This document shows positions 16,791-26,412 of a stretch of 39,088 nucleotides of DNA, in pieces. A program made the translations under genes and the position numbers. Under the pieces are notes generated by a model, which was given only the letters and a program-made list of their open reading frames with translations, did not search any database and had not been told where the DNA came from. Within the stretch, counting starts at the first letter, position 1; each line of letters begins with the position of its first letter. Source of the DNA: Pseudomonas sp. CHM02 (GTDB taxonomy: Bacteria > Pseudomonadota > Gammaproteobacteria > Pseudomonadales > Pseudomonadaceae); assembly GCF_000612585.1 (NCBI RefSeq), contig NZ_JFCA01000061.1:1-39088 (forward strand), in the 5' to 3' direction.

Positions 16791-17465
16791 ATGCAATACA
16801 ATCTCACCAGGATCGACCCGGATGCTCCTAACGAGCAGTACCCCATCGGCGAACGGGAAACCGTTTCCGACCCGTTAGAAGACCAAGTCCACAAAAACAT
16901 CTACATGGGCAAGCTGGAAGACGTGCTGAGTGGCGCGGTCAACTGGGGGCGTAAAAACTCCCTGTGGCCGTACAACTTCGGTCTGTCCTGCTGCTACGTG
17001 GAAATGACCACCGCCTTCACGGCGCCCCACGACATCGCGCGCTTTGGCGCCGAAGTGATACGGGCCTCGCCGCGCCAGGCGGATTTCATGGTTATCGCCG
17101 GAACCTGCTTTATCAAGATGGCGCCGATCATTCAGCGTCTCTACGAGCAAATGCTCGAGCCAAAGTGGGTTATCTCCATGGGTTCGTGCGCCAACTCCGG
17201 TGGCATGTACGACATCTACTCCGTCGTTCAGGGGGTGGACAAGTTCCTGCCCGTGGACGTCTACGTGCCTGGCTGCCCGCCCCGCCCTGAAGCATTCCTG
17301 CAAGGCTTGATGCTGTTGCAGGAATCGATTGGCAAGGAGCGTCGCCCGCTTTCCTGGGTCGTCGGCGATCAAGGCGTGTACCGCGCCGAGATGCCGTCGC
17401 AAAAGGAACAGCGCCGCGAACAGCGAATCGCAGTCACCAACCTGCGCAGCCCCGACGAAGTCTGA
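16791..17465 (+). CDS. nuoB: NADH-quinone oxidoreductase subunit B (NuoB)
   Basis: NuoB carries Fe-S cluster N2, the last electron carrier before quinone. The 224-residue product has the adjacent cysteines C67-C68 (GLSCCYVEM), C133 (SMGSCANSGG) and C162 (PGCPPRPE), which are the four N2 ligands. The ATG 16791 gives MQYNLTRIDPDAPN, the usual Pseudomonas start; a TTG two codons earlier is in frame but unlikely. It is followed by a 72-nt gap before nuoCD. Confidence 0.98.
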   Translation: MQYNLTRIDPDAPNEQYPIGERETVSDPLEDQVHKNIYMGKLEDVLSGAVNWGRKNSLWPYNFGLSCCYVEMTTAFTAPHDIARFGAEVIRASPRQADFMVIAGTCFIKMAPIIQRLYEQMLEPKWVISMGSCANSGGMYDIYSVVQGVDKFLPVDVYVPGCPPRPEAFLQGLMLLQESIGKERRPLSWVVGDQGVYRAEMPSQKEQRREQRIAVTNLRSPDEV

Positions 17466-17537
17466 TCCAGCACCGCTTCTTTTATAGAACGAAAACCTGG
17501 CTTCATTCTTTACGTTGACCGAAAGCGATAAAAAACC

Positions 17538-19322
17538 ATGACTACAGGCAGTGCTCTGTACATCCCGCCTTATAAGGCAGACGACCAGGATGTGGTCGTC
17601 GAACTCAATAACCGTTTTGGCCCTGATGCCTTCACCGCCCAGGCCACACGCACCGGTATGCCGGTGCTGTGGGTGGCGCGTGCCAAGCTTGTCGAGGTCC
17701 TGACCTTCCTGCGCAACCTGCCCAAGCCGTACGTCATGCTCTATGACCTGCATGGCGTGGACGAGCGTCTGCGCACCAAGCGCCAGGGGCTGCCGAGCGG
17801 CGCCGATTTCACCGTGTTCTACCACCTGCTGTCGATCGAACGTAACAGCGACGTGATGATCAAGGTCGCCCTGTCCGAGAGCGACCTGAGCGTGCCGACC
17901 GTGACCGGCATCTGGCCGAACGCCAGCTGGTACGAACGCGAAGTCTGGGACATGTTCGGGATCGACTTCCCGGGCCACCCGCACCTGACGCGCATCATGA
18001 TGCCGCCGACCTGGGAAGGTCACCCGCTGCGCAAGGACTTCCCTGCGCGCGCCACCGAATTCGATCCGTTCAGCCTCAACCTCGCCAAGCAGCAGCTTGA
18101 AGAAGAGGCTGCGCGCTTCCGTCCGGAAGACTGGGGCATGAAGCGCTCCGGCACCAACGAGGACTATATGTTCCTCAACCTGGGCCCGAACCACCCTTCG
18201 GCTCACGGCGCCTTCCGTATCATCCTGCAGCTGGACGGCGAAGAAATCGTCGACTGCGTACCGGACATCGGCTACCACCACCGGGGTGCCGAGAAGATGG
18301 CCGAGCGTCAGTCGTGGCACAGCTTCATCCCGTACACCGACCGTATCGACTACCTCGGCGGCGTGATGAACAACCTGCCGTACGTGCTCTCGGTCGAGAA
18401 GCTGGCCGGCATCAAGGTGCCGGACCGCGTCGACACCATCCGCATCATGATGGCCGAGTTCTTCCGGATCACCAGCCACCTGCTGTTCCTGGGTACCTAT
18501 ATCCAGGACGTCGGCGCCATGACCCCGGTGTTCTTCACCTTCACCGACCGCCAGCGTGCCTACAAGGTCATCGAAGCCATCACCGGTTTCCGCCTGCACC
18601 CGGCCTGGTACCGCATCGGCGGTGTTGCCCACGACCTGCCCAATGGCTGGGAGCGCCTGGTCAAGGAATTCATCGACTGGATGCCCAAGCGTCTGGACGA
18701 GTACCAAAAGGCTGCGCTGGATAACAGCATCCTCAAGGGGCGTACCATCGGCGTCGCCCAGTACAACACCAAAGAGGCCCTGGAATGGGGCGTCACTGGT
18801 GCTGGCCTGCGTTCCACCGGTTGCGACTTCGACCTGCGTAAAGCGCGTCCGTACTCGGGCTACGAAAACTTCGAATTCGAAGTCCCGCTGGCCGCCAATG
18901 GCGATGCCTACGACCGTTGCATCGTGCGCGTCGAAGAAATGCGCCAGAGCCTGAAGATCATCGAGCAGTGCATGCGCAACATGCCGGCCGGCCCGTACAA
19001 GGCGGATCACCCGCTGACCACGCCGCCGCCGAAAGAGCGCACGCTGCAGCACATCGAAACCCTGATCACGCACTTCCTGCAGGTTTCGTGGGGCCCGGTC
19101 ATGCCGGCCAACGAGTCCTTCCAGATGATCGAAGCGACCAAGGGTATCAACAGTTATTACCTGACGAGCGATGGCGGCACCATGAGCTACCGCACCCGGA
19201 TTCGTACGCCGAGCTTCGCCCACTTGCAGCAGATCCCTTCGGTGATCAAGGGCGAGATGGTCGCGGACTTGATTGCGTACCTGGGTAGTATCGATTTCGT
19301 TATGGCCGACGTGGACCGCTAA
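17538..19322 (+). CDS. nuoC: NADH-quinone oxidoreductase fused subunit C/D
   Basis: This is one 594-residue polypeptide, with a NuoC domain at about 1-190 (ending near GHPLRKDFPA) and a NuoD domain from about 205. The fusion is the normal form in Pseudomonas and E. coli. NuoD forms the quinone pocket with NuoB. GPNHPSAHGAFR and YHHRGAEKMAE carry the conserved histidines near the quinone, and DRIDYLGG is a NuoD block. NuoE begins 2 nt after its stop codon. Often named nuoCD. Confidence 0.97.
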   Translation: MTTGSALYIPPYKADDQDVVVELNNRFGPDAFTAQATRTGMPVLWVARAKLVEVLTFLRNLPKPYVMLYDLHGVDERLRTKRQGLPSGADFTVFYHLLSIERNSDVMIKVALSESDLSVPTVTGIWPNASWYEREVWDMFGIDFPGHPHLTRIMMPPTWEGHPLRKDFPARATEFDPFSLNLAKQQLEEEAARFRPEDWGMKRSGTNEDYMFLNLGPNHPSAHGAFRIILQLDGEEIVDCVPDIGYHHRGAEKMAERQSWHSFIPYTDRIDYLGGVMNNLPYVLSVEKLAGIKVPDRVDTIRIMMAEFFRITSHLLFLGTYIQDVGAMTPVFFTFTDRQRAYKVIEAITGFRLHPAWYRIGGVAHDLPNGWERLVKEFIDWMPKRLDEYQKAALDNSILKGRTIGVAQYNTKEALEWGVTGAGLRSTGCDFDLRKARPYSGYENFEFEVPLAANGDAYDRCIVRVEEMRQSLKIIEQCMRNMPAGPYKADHPLTTPPPKERTLQHIETLITHFLQVSWGPVMPANESFQMIEATKGINSYYLTSDGGTMSYRTRIRTPSFAHLQQIPSVIKGEMVADLIAYLGSIDFVMADVDR

Positions 19323-19324
19323 GC

Positions 19325-19822
19325 ATGAACAGCACGCTTATCCAGACAGACCGTTTCACCCTGAGTGAAACCGAGCGCTCGGCCATCGAGCACGAGCTGC
19401 ATCACTACGAAGACCCGCGCGCGGCGTCGATCGAAGCCTTGAAGATCGTCCAGAAGGAGCGTGGCTGGGTGCCGGATGGCGCCCTCTACGCCATCGGCGA
19501 GATCCTCGGCATCCCCGCCAGCGACGTTGAAGGCGTGGCCACGTTCTACAGCCAGATCTTCCGTCAGCCAGTGGGTCGCCACATCATTCGCGTATGCGAC
19601 AGCATGGTCTGCTACATCGGTGGCCACGAGTCGGTGGTCAGCGAAATCCAGAACAAGCTGGGCATCGGCCTCGGCCAGACCACCCCGGACGGCCGCTTCA
19701 CGCTGCTGCCGGTGTGCTGCCTGGGCAACTGCGACAAGGCGCCGGCGTTGATGATCGACGACGACACATTCGGTGACGTGCAGCCTGCTGGCGTGACCCA
19801 ATTGCTCGAGGGCTACCCATGA
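19325..19822 (+). CDS. nuoE: NADH-quinone oxidoreductase subunit E (NuoE)
   Basis: NuoE is a 24-kDa-type thioredoxin-fold subunit of the NADH dehydrogenase module, holding [2Fe-2S] cluster N1a. The 165-residue product has C91 and C96 (CDSMVC), and C132 and C136 (CLGNC), as cluster ligands. The stop overlaps the nuoF start (ATGA at 19819), so the two module partners are translationally coupled. Confidence 0.97.
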   Translation: MNSTLIQTDRFTLSETERSAIEHELHHYEDPRAASIEALKIVQKERGWVPDGALYAIGEILGIPASDVEGVATFYSQIFRQPVGRHIIRVCDSMVCYIGGHESVVSEIQNKLGIGLGQTTPDGRFTLLPVCCLGNCDKAPALMIDDDTFGDVQPAGVTQLLEGYP

Positions 19823-21174
19823 CCCTGACTTCTTTCGGCCCGGCCAACCTGATCAAGCGTTCGCCCGAGACCCATCCCCTGACCTGGCGCCTGCGTGACG
19901 ATGCCGAACCCGTATGGTTCGACGAGTACCAGGCCAAGAACGGTTACGCCGCTGCACGCAAAGCCTTCGCCGACATGGCCCAGGACGACATCGTCCAGAC
20001 CGTGAAGGACGCCGGCCTCAAAGGCCGCGGCGGTGCTGGCTTCCCCACGGGCGTGAAGTGGGGCCTGATGCCCAAGGACGAATCCATCAATATCCGCTAC
20101 CTGCTGTGCAACGCGGATGAAATGGAGCCGAACACCTGGAAAGACCGCATGCTGATGGAGCAACTGCCCCATCTGCTGATCGAAGGCATGCTGATCAGCG
20201 CCCGCGCACTGAAAACCTACCGTGGCTACATCTTCCTGCGTGGCGAGTACACCACCGCCGCCAAGCACCTCAACCGTGCCGTGGAAGAAGCCAAGGCAGC
20301 GGGCCTGCTGGGCAAGAACATCCTCGGTTCCGGTTTCGACTTCGAACTGTTCGTGCACACCGGCGCCGGGCGTTACATCTGCGGTGAAGAAACCGCACTG
20401 ATCAACTCCCTCGAAGGCCGCCGCGCCAACCCGCGCTCCAAGCCGCCCTTCCCTGCCGCCGTGGGCGTGTGGGGCAAGCCGACCTGCGTGAACAACGTCG
20501 AGACCCTGTGCAACGTGCCGGCGATCATTGCCGACGGCGTGGACTGGTACAAATCGTTGGCCCGCGAAGGCAGCGAAGACATGGGCACCAAGCTCATGGG
20601 CTTCTCCGGCAAAGTGAAGAACCCTGGCCTGTGGGAACTGCCGTTCGGCGTGACCGCACGCGAGCTGTTCGAGGACTACGCCGGCGGCATGCGCGACGGC
20701 TACACCTTGAAAGCCTGGCAGCCAGGCGGTGCCGGTACCGGCTTCCTGCTCCCCGAGCACCTCGACGCACAGATGTATGCCGGCGGCATCGGCAAGGTGG
20801 GCACCCGGATGGGTACCGGCCTGGCGATGGCGGTCGACAACACCGTGAACATGGTGTCCTTGCTGCGCAACATGGAGCAGTTCTTTGCCCGCGAGTCCTG
20901 CGGCTTCTGCACCCCATGCCGCGACGGTCTGCCGTGGAGCGTCAAGCTGCTGATGGCCCTGGAAAACGGCGAAGGCCGCGAGGGTGACATCGAGACCCTG
21001 CTGGGTCTGGTCGGTTTCCTCGGCCCAGGCAAGACCTTCTGTGCTCACGCACCGGGCGCCGTGGAGCCATTGGGCAGCGCAATCAAATACTTCCGCTCGG
21101 AGTTCGAAGCCGGCATCGCGCCTACCAGCGCCGCCGTCCCGCCTCTGGCAAGGCCGATCGTAGTCGGCGCGTAA
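19819..21174 (+). CDS. nuoF: NADH-quinone oxidoreductase subunit F (NuoF)
   Basis: NuoF binds NADH and FMN and holds [4Fe-4S] cluster N3, the entry point of electrons. In the 451-residue product the glycine-rich GRGGAGFPTG (about 69-78) belongs to the FMN/NADH site. C361, C364 and C367 (SCGFCTPCR) with C408 (FCAHAPG) ligate N3. It overlaps nuoE by 4 nt. The 135-nt gap to nuoG is the longest inside the operon and contains two small hairpins. Confidence 0.98.
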   Translation: MTLTSFGPANLIKRSPETHPLTWRLRDDAEPVWFDEYQAKNGYAAARKAFADMAQDDIVQTVKDAGLKGRGGAGFPTGVKWGLMPKDESINIRYLLCNADEMEPNTWKDRMLMEQLPHLLIEGMLISARALKTYRGYIFLRGEYTTAAKHLNRAVEEAKAAGLLGKNILGSGFDFELFVHTGAGRYICGEETALINSLEGRRANPRSKPPFPAAVGVWGKPTCVNNVETLCNVPAIIADGVDWYKSLAREGSEDMGTKLMGFSGKVKNPGLWELPFGVTARELFEDYAGGMRDGYTLKAWQPGGAGTGFLLPEHLDAQMYAGGIGKVGTRMGTGLAMAVDNTVNMVSLLRNMEQFFARESCGFCTPCRDGLPWSVKLLMALENGEGREGDIETLLGLVGFLGPGKTFCAHAPGAVEPLGSAIKYFRSEFEAGIAPTSAAVPPLARPIVVGA

Positions 21175-21187
21175 CGCTTTAACAGGC

Positions 21188-21290
21188 GAAGGGTCCGTGC
21201 CCTTCAACTGCTCATGGGCTGACGCCGTAAAGGCTGTGTTGATGCCCATGAATAACAAGATTCCATTAGCCACGCCCGCTGACAACGGGC
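21188..21290 (+). other. Two hairpins in the nuoF-nuoG gap
   Basis: GAAGGG-TCCGTG-CCCTTC (21188-21205) and GCCCG-CTGACAA-CGGGC (21274-21290) lie in the operon's largest gap. Neither is followed by a T-run, so they are not typical terminators. They could be RNA processing or stability elements. Confidence 0.35.
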
Positions 21291-21309
21291 CAACGAAGAA
21301 CTTTGAACC

Positions 21310-24024
21310 ATGGCCACTATCCACGTAGACGGCAAAGCGCTCGAAGTCGATGGGGCAGACAACCTGTTACAGGCATGTCTCTCACTAGGCCTCGACATCC
21401 CGTATTTCTGCTGGCACCCCGCGCTTGGTAGCGTCGGTGCCTGTCGCCAGTGTGCGGTCAAGCAATACACCGACGAGAACGACACCCGTGGTCGTATCGT
21501 CATGTCCTGCATGACCCCAGCCACCGACAACACCTGGATCTCCATCGACGATGAAGAATCCAAGGCGTTCCGCGCCAGTGTCGTCGAATGGCTGATGACC
21601 AACCACCCTCACGACTGCCCGGTCTGTGAGGAAGGGGGTCACTGCCACCTGCAAGACATGACGGTGATGACCGGCCACAACGAGCGCCGTTATCGCTTCA
21701 CCAAGCGTACCCACCAGAACCAGGACCTCGGCCCGTTCATTTCCCACGAAATGAACCGCTGCATCGCCTGCTACCGTTGCGTGCGTTTCTATAAAGACTA
21801 CGCCGGCGGCACCGACCTCGGCGTATTCGGCGCCCACGACAACGTGTACTTCGGTCGCGTTGAAGACGGCGTGCTCGAAAGCGAGTTCTCCGGCAACCTC
21901 ACCGAGGTCTGCCCGACCGGTGTGTTCACCGACAAGACCCACTCCGAGCGCTACAACCGTAAATGGGACATGCAGTTCTCGCCGAGCATCTGCCATGGCT
22001 GCTCCAGCGGTTGCAACATCTCCCCGGGCGAGCGCTACGGCGAACTGCGTCGGATCGAAAACCGTTTCAACGGTTCGGTCAACCAGTACTTCCTGTGCGA
22101 CCGTGGCCGTTTTGGCTATGGCTACGTCAACCGCGAAGACCGCCCACGCCAGCCACTGCTGGCCGATGGCGCCAAGCTGAGCCTGGACGACGCGCTGGAT
22201 AAAGCCGCCGACCTGCTGCGCGGTCGCAACATCGTCGGTATCGGTTCGCCACGTGCCAGCCTCGAAAGCAACTACGCGCTGCGCGAGCTGGTGGGTGCCG
22301 AGCACTTCTATTCCGGTATCGAAGCCGGTGAGCTGGAGCGTATCCGCCTGGTCCTGCAAGTGCTGAACGACAGCCCGCTGCCCGTGCCGAACATGCGCGA
22401 CATCGAAGACCACGACGCCATCTTCGTACTCGGTGAAGACCTGACCCAGACCGCTGCCCGCATCGCCCTGTCGCTGCGCCAATCGGTCAAGGGCAAGGCA
22501 GAAGACATGGCCGACGCCATGCGCGTACAGCCTTGGCTCGACGCCGCCGTGAAAAACATCGGCCAGCACGCGCTGAACCCGCTGTTTATCGCCAGCCTGG
22601 CTGAGACCAAGCTCGACGACATCGCTGAAGAATGTGTGCACGCTGCACCGGATGACCTGGCGCGCATCGGTTTCGCCGTGGCCCACGCCCTCGATGCCAG
22701 CGCACCGGCCGTCGAAGGCCTGGACACTGAAGCCGCCGAACTGGCCCAGCGCATCGCTGACGCCCTGCTGGCCGCCAAGCGTCCCTTGATCATCGCCGGC
22801 ACCTCGTTGGGTTCCAAGGCGCTGATCGAAGCCGCCGCCAACATCGCCAAGGCCTTGAAGCTGCGCGACAAGAACGGTTCCATCAGCCTGGTCGTGCCGG
22901 AAGCCAACAGCCTTGGCCTGGCCATGCTCGGTGGCGAGTCCCTGGACGCCGCCCTGCAGGCAGTGACCGACGGCAAGGCCGACGCCATCGTCGTACTGGA
23001 AAACGACCTGTACACCCGCACCGATGCCGCCAAGGTTGACGCGGCACTGAACGCCGCCAAGGTCCTGATCGTCGCCGACCACCAGAAGACCGCCACCAGC
23101 GATCGCGCCCACCTGGTGCTGCCAGCCGCCACCTTCGCCGAAGGCGACGGTACCCTGGTCAGCCAGGAAGGCCGCGCCCAGCGCTTCTTCCAGGTGTTCG
23201 ATCCGAAGTACATGGACGCCAGCATCCTGGTTCACGAAGGCTGGCGCTGGCTGCATGCCCTGCGCGCAACCCTGCTGAACCAGCCGATCGACTGGACCCA
23301 GCTCGACCACGTCACGGCCGCCGCCGCTGCAAGCGCGCCGCAGCTGGCACGTATCGTCGACGCCGCACCGTCCGCCGCGTTCCGCATCAAGGGCATGAAA
23401 CTGGCCCGTGAACCGCTGCGCTACTCCGGCCGTACCGCCATGCGCGCCAACATCAGCGTGCACGAACCGCGTACACCCCAAGACACCGACACCGCGTTCG
23501 CCTTCTCCATGGAAGGTTACTCGGGTTCGGTCGAGCCGCGTCAGCAGGTGCCGTTTGCCTGGTCGCCGGGCTGGAACTCGCCGCAGGCCTGGAACAAGTT
23601 CCAGGACGAGGTCGGTGGTCACATCCGCGCTGGCGACCCGGGCACCCGCCTGATCGAAAGCACCGGTGACTCGCTGAACTGGTTCGCGGCCGTACCGCGT
23701 CCGTTCAACCCGGCCCAGGGCACCTGGCAGGTCGTGCCGTTCTTCCACCTGTTCGGCAGCGAAGAGAACTCTTCCAAGGCCGCGCCGGTACAAGAGCGCA
23801 TCCCGCAAGCCTACGTATCCGTGGCCAAGTCCGAAGCCGACCGCCTGGGCGTCAACGACGGTGCCCTGCTCAGCCTGAACGTGGCCGGCCAGACCCTGCG
23901 TCTGCCGCTGCGCATCAATGATGAGTTGGGTGCTGGCCTGGTTGCACTGCCTAAAGGCCTCGCCGGTATTCCACCTGCGATCTTTGGCAAAACCGTTGAC
24001 GGTCTGCAGGAGGCAGCGCAATGA
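21310..24024 (+). CDS. nuoG: NADH-quinone oxidoreductase subunit G (NuoG)
   Basis: NuoG is the largest peripheral subunit, carrying several Fe-S clusters. The 904-residue product has N1b cysteines at 34, 45, 48 and 67. The His-ligated N5 site has H99 with C103, C106 and C112 (HDCPVCEEGGHC). The N4 site is CIACYRC...CPTGVF. The extra N7 site is CHGCSSGC with a fourth Cys in FLCDRGRF. The C-terminal two thirds are a molybdopterin-oxidoreductase-like domain that has lost its cofactor function. The stop overlaps the nuoH start (ATGA). Retention of N7 is typical of the E. coli/Pseudomonas type. Confidence 0.98.
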   Translation: MATIHVDGKALEVDGADNLLQACLSLGLDIPYFCWHPALGSVGACRQCAVKQYTDENDTRGRIVMSCMTPATDNTWISIDDEESKAFRASVVEWLMTNHPHDCPVCEEGGHCHLQDMTVMTGHNERRYRFTKRTHQNQDLGPFISHEMNRCIACYRCVRFYKDYAGGTDLGVFGAHDNVYFGRVEDGVLESEFSGNLTEVCPTGVFTDKTHSERYNRKWDMQFSPSICHGCSSGCNISPGERYGELRRIENRFNGSVNQYFLCDRGRFGYGYVNREDRPRQPLLADGAKLSLDDALDKAADLLRGRNIVGIGSPRASLESNYALRELVGAEHFYSGIEAGELERIRLVLQVLNDSPLPVPNMRDIEDHDAIFVLGEDLTQTAARIALSLRQSVKGKAEDMADAMRVQPWLDAAVKNIGQHALNPLFIASLAETKLDDIAEECVHAAPDDLARIGFAVAHALDASAPAVEGLDTEAAELAQRIADALLAAKRPLIIAGTSLGSKALIEAAANIAKALKLRDKNGSISLVVPEANSLGLAMLGGESLDAALQAVTDGKADAIVVLENDLYTRTDAAKVDAALNAAKVLIVADHQKTATSDRAHLVLPAATFAEGDGTLVSQEGRAQRFFQVFDPKYMDASILVHEGWRWLHALRATLLNQPIDWTQLDHVTAAAAASAPQLARIVDAAPSAAFRIKGMKLAREPLRYSGRTAMRANISVHEPRTPQDTDTAFAFSMEGYSGSVEPRQQVPFAWSPGWNSPQAWNKFQDEVGGHIRAGDPGTRLIESTGDSLNWFAAVPRPFNPAQGTWQVVPFFHLFGSEENSSKAAPVQERIPQAYVSVAKSEADRLGVNDGALLSLNVAGQTLRLPLRINDELGAGLVALPKGLAGIPPAIFGKTVDGLQEAAQ

Positions 24025-25028
24025 CCTGGTTCACCCCTGAAGTGATCGACGTGATCATCTCGGTCGTCAAGGCCATCGTGATCCTGTTGGCCGTGGTCGT
24101 CGCGGGCGCCCTGCTCAGCTTCGTCGAACGTCGCCTGCTGGGCTGGTGGCAGGACCGTTACGGTCCGAACCGCGTTGGCCCGTTTGGTATGTTCCAGATC
24201 GCTGCCGACATGCTGAAAATGTTCTTCAAGGAAGACTGGACCCCGCCGTTCGCCGACAAGGTGATCTTCACCCTGGCACCGGTCGTGGCCATGAGCGCCT
24301 TGCTGATCGCCTTCGCGATCATCCCGATCACCCCGACCTGGGGTGTGGCGGACCTGAACATCGGCTTGCTGTTCTTCTTCGCCATGGCCGGCCTGTCGGT
24401 CTACGCGGTGCTGTTCGCCGGCTGGTCGAGCAACAACAAGTTCGCCCTGCTGGGCAGCTTGCGTGCCTCGGCCCAGACCGTGTCCTACGAAGTGTTCATG
24501 GGCCTCGCGCTGATGGGCATCGTGGTGCAGGTGGGCTCGTTCAACATGCGCGACATCGTCGAGTACCAGGCGCAGAACCTGTGGTTCATCATTCCGCAGT
24601 TCTTCGGCTTCTGTACCTTCTTCATCGCTGGCGTCGCCGTGACTCACCGTCACCCGTTCGACCAGCCGGAAGCGGAACAGGAACTGGCCGACGGTTACCA
24701 CATCGAATACGCCGGCATGAAGTGGGGCATGTTCTTCGTCGGTGAATACATCGGCATCATCTTGATCTCGGCCCTGCTGGTCACGCTGTTCTTCGGCGGC
24801 TGGCACGGTCCATTCGGCATCCTGCCGCAGTTGGCGTTCTTCTGGTTCTTCCTGAAGACCGCGTTCTTCATCATGTTGTTTATCCTGCTGCGCGCTTCCA
24901 TTCCGCGTCCACGATACGACCAGGTGATGGATTTCAGCTGGCGCTTCTGCCTGCCGCTGACCCTGATCAATTTGCTGGTGACTGCTGCCGTTGTGTTGTT
25001 GAACACGCCAGCGGGCGCGGTTCAGTGA
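24021..25028 (+). CDS. nuoH: NADH-quinone oxidoreductase subunit H (NuoH)
   Basis: NuoH is the membrane subunit that, with NuoB and NuoD, forms the quinone-binding cavity. The 335-residue product has about eight transmembrane helices. It shows conserved blocks FVERRLLGWWQDRYGPNRVG (about 34-53), EVFMGLALM, FDQPEAEQELADGYHIEY and FLLRASIPRPRYDQ-like sequence near the C-terminus. It starts within the nuoG stop codon region, and nuoI follows 11 nt after its stop. Confidence 0.98.
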   Translation: MTWFTPEVIDVIISVVKAIVILLAVVVAGALLSFVERRLLGWWQDRYGPNRVGPFGMFQIAADMLKMFFKEDWTPPFADKVIFTLAPVVAMSALLIAFAIIPITPTWGVADLNIGLLFFFAMAGLSVYAVLFAGWSSNNKFALLGSLRASAQTVSYEVFMGLALMGIVVQVGSFNMRDIVEYQAQNLWFIIPQFFGFCTFFIAGVAVTHRHPFDQPEAEQELADGYHIEYAGMKWGMFFVGEYIGIILISALLVTLFFGGWHGPFGILPQLAFFWFFLKTAFFIMLFILLRASIPRPRYDQVMDFSWRFCLPLTLINLLVTAAVVLLNTPAGAVQ

Positions 25029-25039
25029 GGATTTGACCC

Positions 25040-25588
25040 ATGTTCAAATATATTGGCGACATCGTTAAGGGTACCGGTACCCAGTTGCGAAGCCTGGTGA
25101 TGGTGTTCGGTCACGGCTTCCGCAAACGCGACACCCTGCAATACCCGGAAGAAGCGGTGTACCTGCCGCCGCGCTATCGCGGCCGCATCGTGCTGACCCG
25201 CGACCCCGATGGCGAAGAGCGTTGCGTAGCCTGCAACCTGTGCGCCGTGGCGTGCCCGGTGGGTTGCATCTCCCTGCAGAAAGCTGAAACCGAAGACGGT
25301 CGCTGGTACCCGGACTTCTTCCGCATCAACTTCTCGCGCTGCATTTTCTGCGGCCTCTGCGAGGAAGCTTGCCCGACCACCGCGATCCAGCTGACACCGG
25401 ATTTCGAGATGGCCGAGTTCAAACGTCAGGACCTGGTGTACGAGAAAGAAGATCTGCTGATCTCTGGTCCCGGTAAAAACCCTGATTACAACTTCTATCG
25501 TGTTGCAGGTATGGCCGTTTCCGGTAAGCCGAAAGGCGCCGCACAAAACGAAGCCGAGCCGATCAACGTGAAGAGCTTGCTGCCTTAA
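25040..25588 (+). CDS. nuoI: NADH-quinone oxidoreductase subunit I (NuoI)
   Basis: NuoI is a ferredoxin-like subunit with two [4Fe-4S] clusters (N6a, N6b) passing electrons from NuoG to NuoB. The 182-residue product has CVACNLCAVACP (C62, C65, C68, C72) and CIFCGLCEEACP (C101, C104, C107, C111). An amphipathic N-terminal segment anchors it to the membrane arm. Confidence 0.98.
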   Translation: MFKYIGDIVKGTGTQLRSLVMVFGHGFRKRDTLQYPEEAVYLPPRYRGRIVLTRDPDGEERCVACNLCAVACPVGCISLQKAETEDGRWYPDFFRINFSRCIFCGLCEEACPTTAIQLTPDFEMAEFKRQDLVYEKEDLLISGPGKNPDYNFYRVAGMAVSGKPKGAAQNEAEPINVKSLLP

Positions 25589-25597
25589 GGAAGAAAG

Positions 25598-26101
25598 ATG
25601 GAATTCGCTTTCTATTTCGCATCGGGTATCGCGGTTGTGTCCACGCTTCGCGTGATCACCAACACCAACCCTGTGCACGCCCTGCTCTACCTGATCATTT
25701 CGCTGATCGCCGTGGCCATGACCTTCTTCAGCCTCGGCGCACCGTTCGCCGGTGTGCTGGAAGTGATCGCCTACGCCGGCGCCATCATGGTGCTGTTCGT
25801 GTTTGTGGTGATGATGCTCAACCTGGGGCCGGCTTCGGTCGCCCAGGAACGCGTCTGGCTCAAGCCTGGCATCTGGCTTGGCCCGGTGATCCTGGCAGCC
25901 CTGCTGCTGGCTGAACTGCTGTATGTGCTGTTCGCTCACCAGAGCGGCCAGGCCATCGGCCACACCACCGTAGACGCGAAGGCCGTGGGCATCAGCCTGT
26001 TCGGCCCGTACCTGCTGGTGGTCGAACTGGCTTCGATGCTGCTGCTCGCCGCAGCCATCACGGCCTTCCACTTGGGCCGCAACGAAGCCAAGGAGCAATG
26101 A
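25598..26101 (+). CDS. nuoJ: NADH-quinone oxidoreductase subunit J (NuoJ)
   Basis: NuoJ is a membrane subunit of 167 residues with five predicted transmembrane helices. The third contains the conserved EVIAYAGAIMVLFVFVVMM block, linked in known structures to coupling. A ribosome site AAGGAAG lies 6-12 nt before the ATG. The C-terminus overlaps the region of the nuoK start. Confidence 0.97.
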   Translation: MEFAFYFASGIAVVSTLRVITNTNPVHALLYLIISLIAVAMTFFSLGAPFAGVLEVIAYAGAIMVLFVFVVMMLNLGPASVAQERVWLKPGIWLGPVILAALLLAELLYVLFAHQSGQAIGHTTVDAKAVGISLFGPYLLVVELASMLLLAAAITAFHLGRNEAKEQ

Positions 26102-26103
26102 CG

Positions 26104-26412
26104 ATGCCTGCTATCCCTTTGGAGCATGGTCTGGCGGTCGCCGGCATCCTGTTCTGCCTTGGCCTGGTCGGCCTGATGGTCCGCCGTAACATTCTGTTCG
26201 TGTTGATGAGCCTGGAAATCATGATGAACGCTGCAGCACTGGCGTTCATCGTGGCGGGTGCACGTTGGGGCCAGCCGGATGGACAAGTCATGTTCATCCT
26301 GGTGATCAGCCTGGCAGCCGCGGAGGCCAGCATTGGCCTGGCGATCCTGCTGCAACTGTATCGTCGCTTCCACACGCTTGATATCGACGCTGCCAGTGAG
26401 ATGCGCGGATGA
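26104..26412 (+). CDS. nuoK: NADH-quinone oxidoreductase subunit K (NuoK)
   Basis: NuoK is a three-helix, Mrp-related membrane subunit with conserved glutamates in the proton path (SLEIMMN and AAAEASIGLA). I choose the ATG 26104 (102 residues, MPAIPLEHGL) because AGGAG at 26091-26095 gives 8-nt spacing. The ATG at 26098, which overlaps the nuoJ stop as ATGA, would have only 2 nt and adds two residues. The end overlaps nuoL by 4 nt. Confidence 0.96.
   Translation: MPAIPLEHGLAVAGILFCLGLVGLMVRRNILFVLMSLEIMMNAAALAFIVAGARWGQPDGQVMFILVISLAAAEASIGLAILLQLYRRFHTLDIDAASEMRG

Noticed and set aside
16875..19223. A 782-codon open frame antisense to nuoB-nuoCD
   Set aside because: It mirrors well-known coding genes on the other strand. 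Such long antisense frames come from the high-GC codon bias, and the translation has no recognisable domain.
21385..24021. An 878-codon open frame antisense to nuoG
   Set aside because: The same cause: the plus strand encodes a complete NuoG with all Fe-S ligands.
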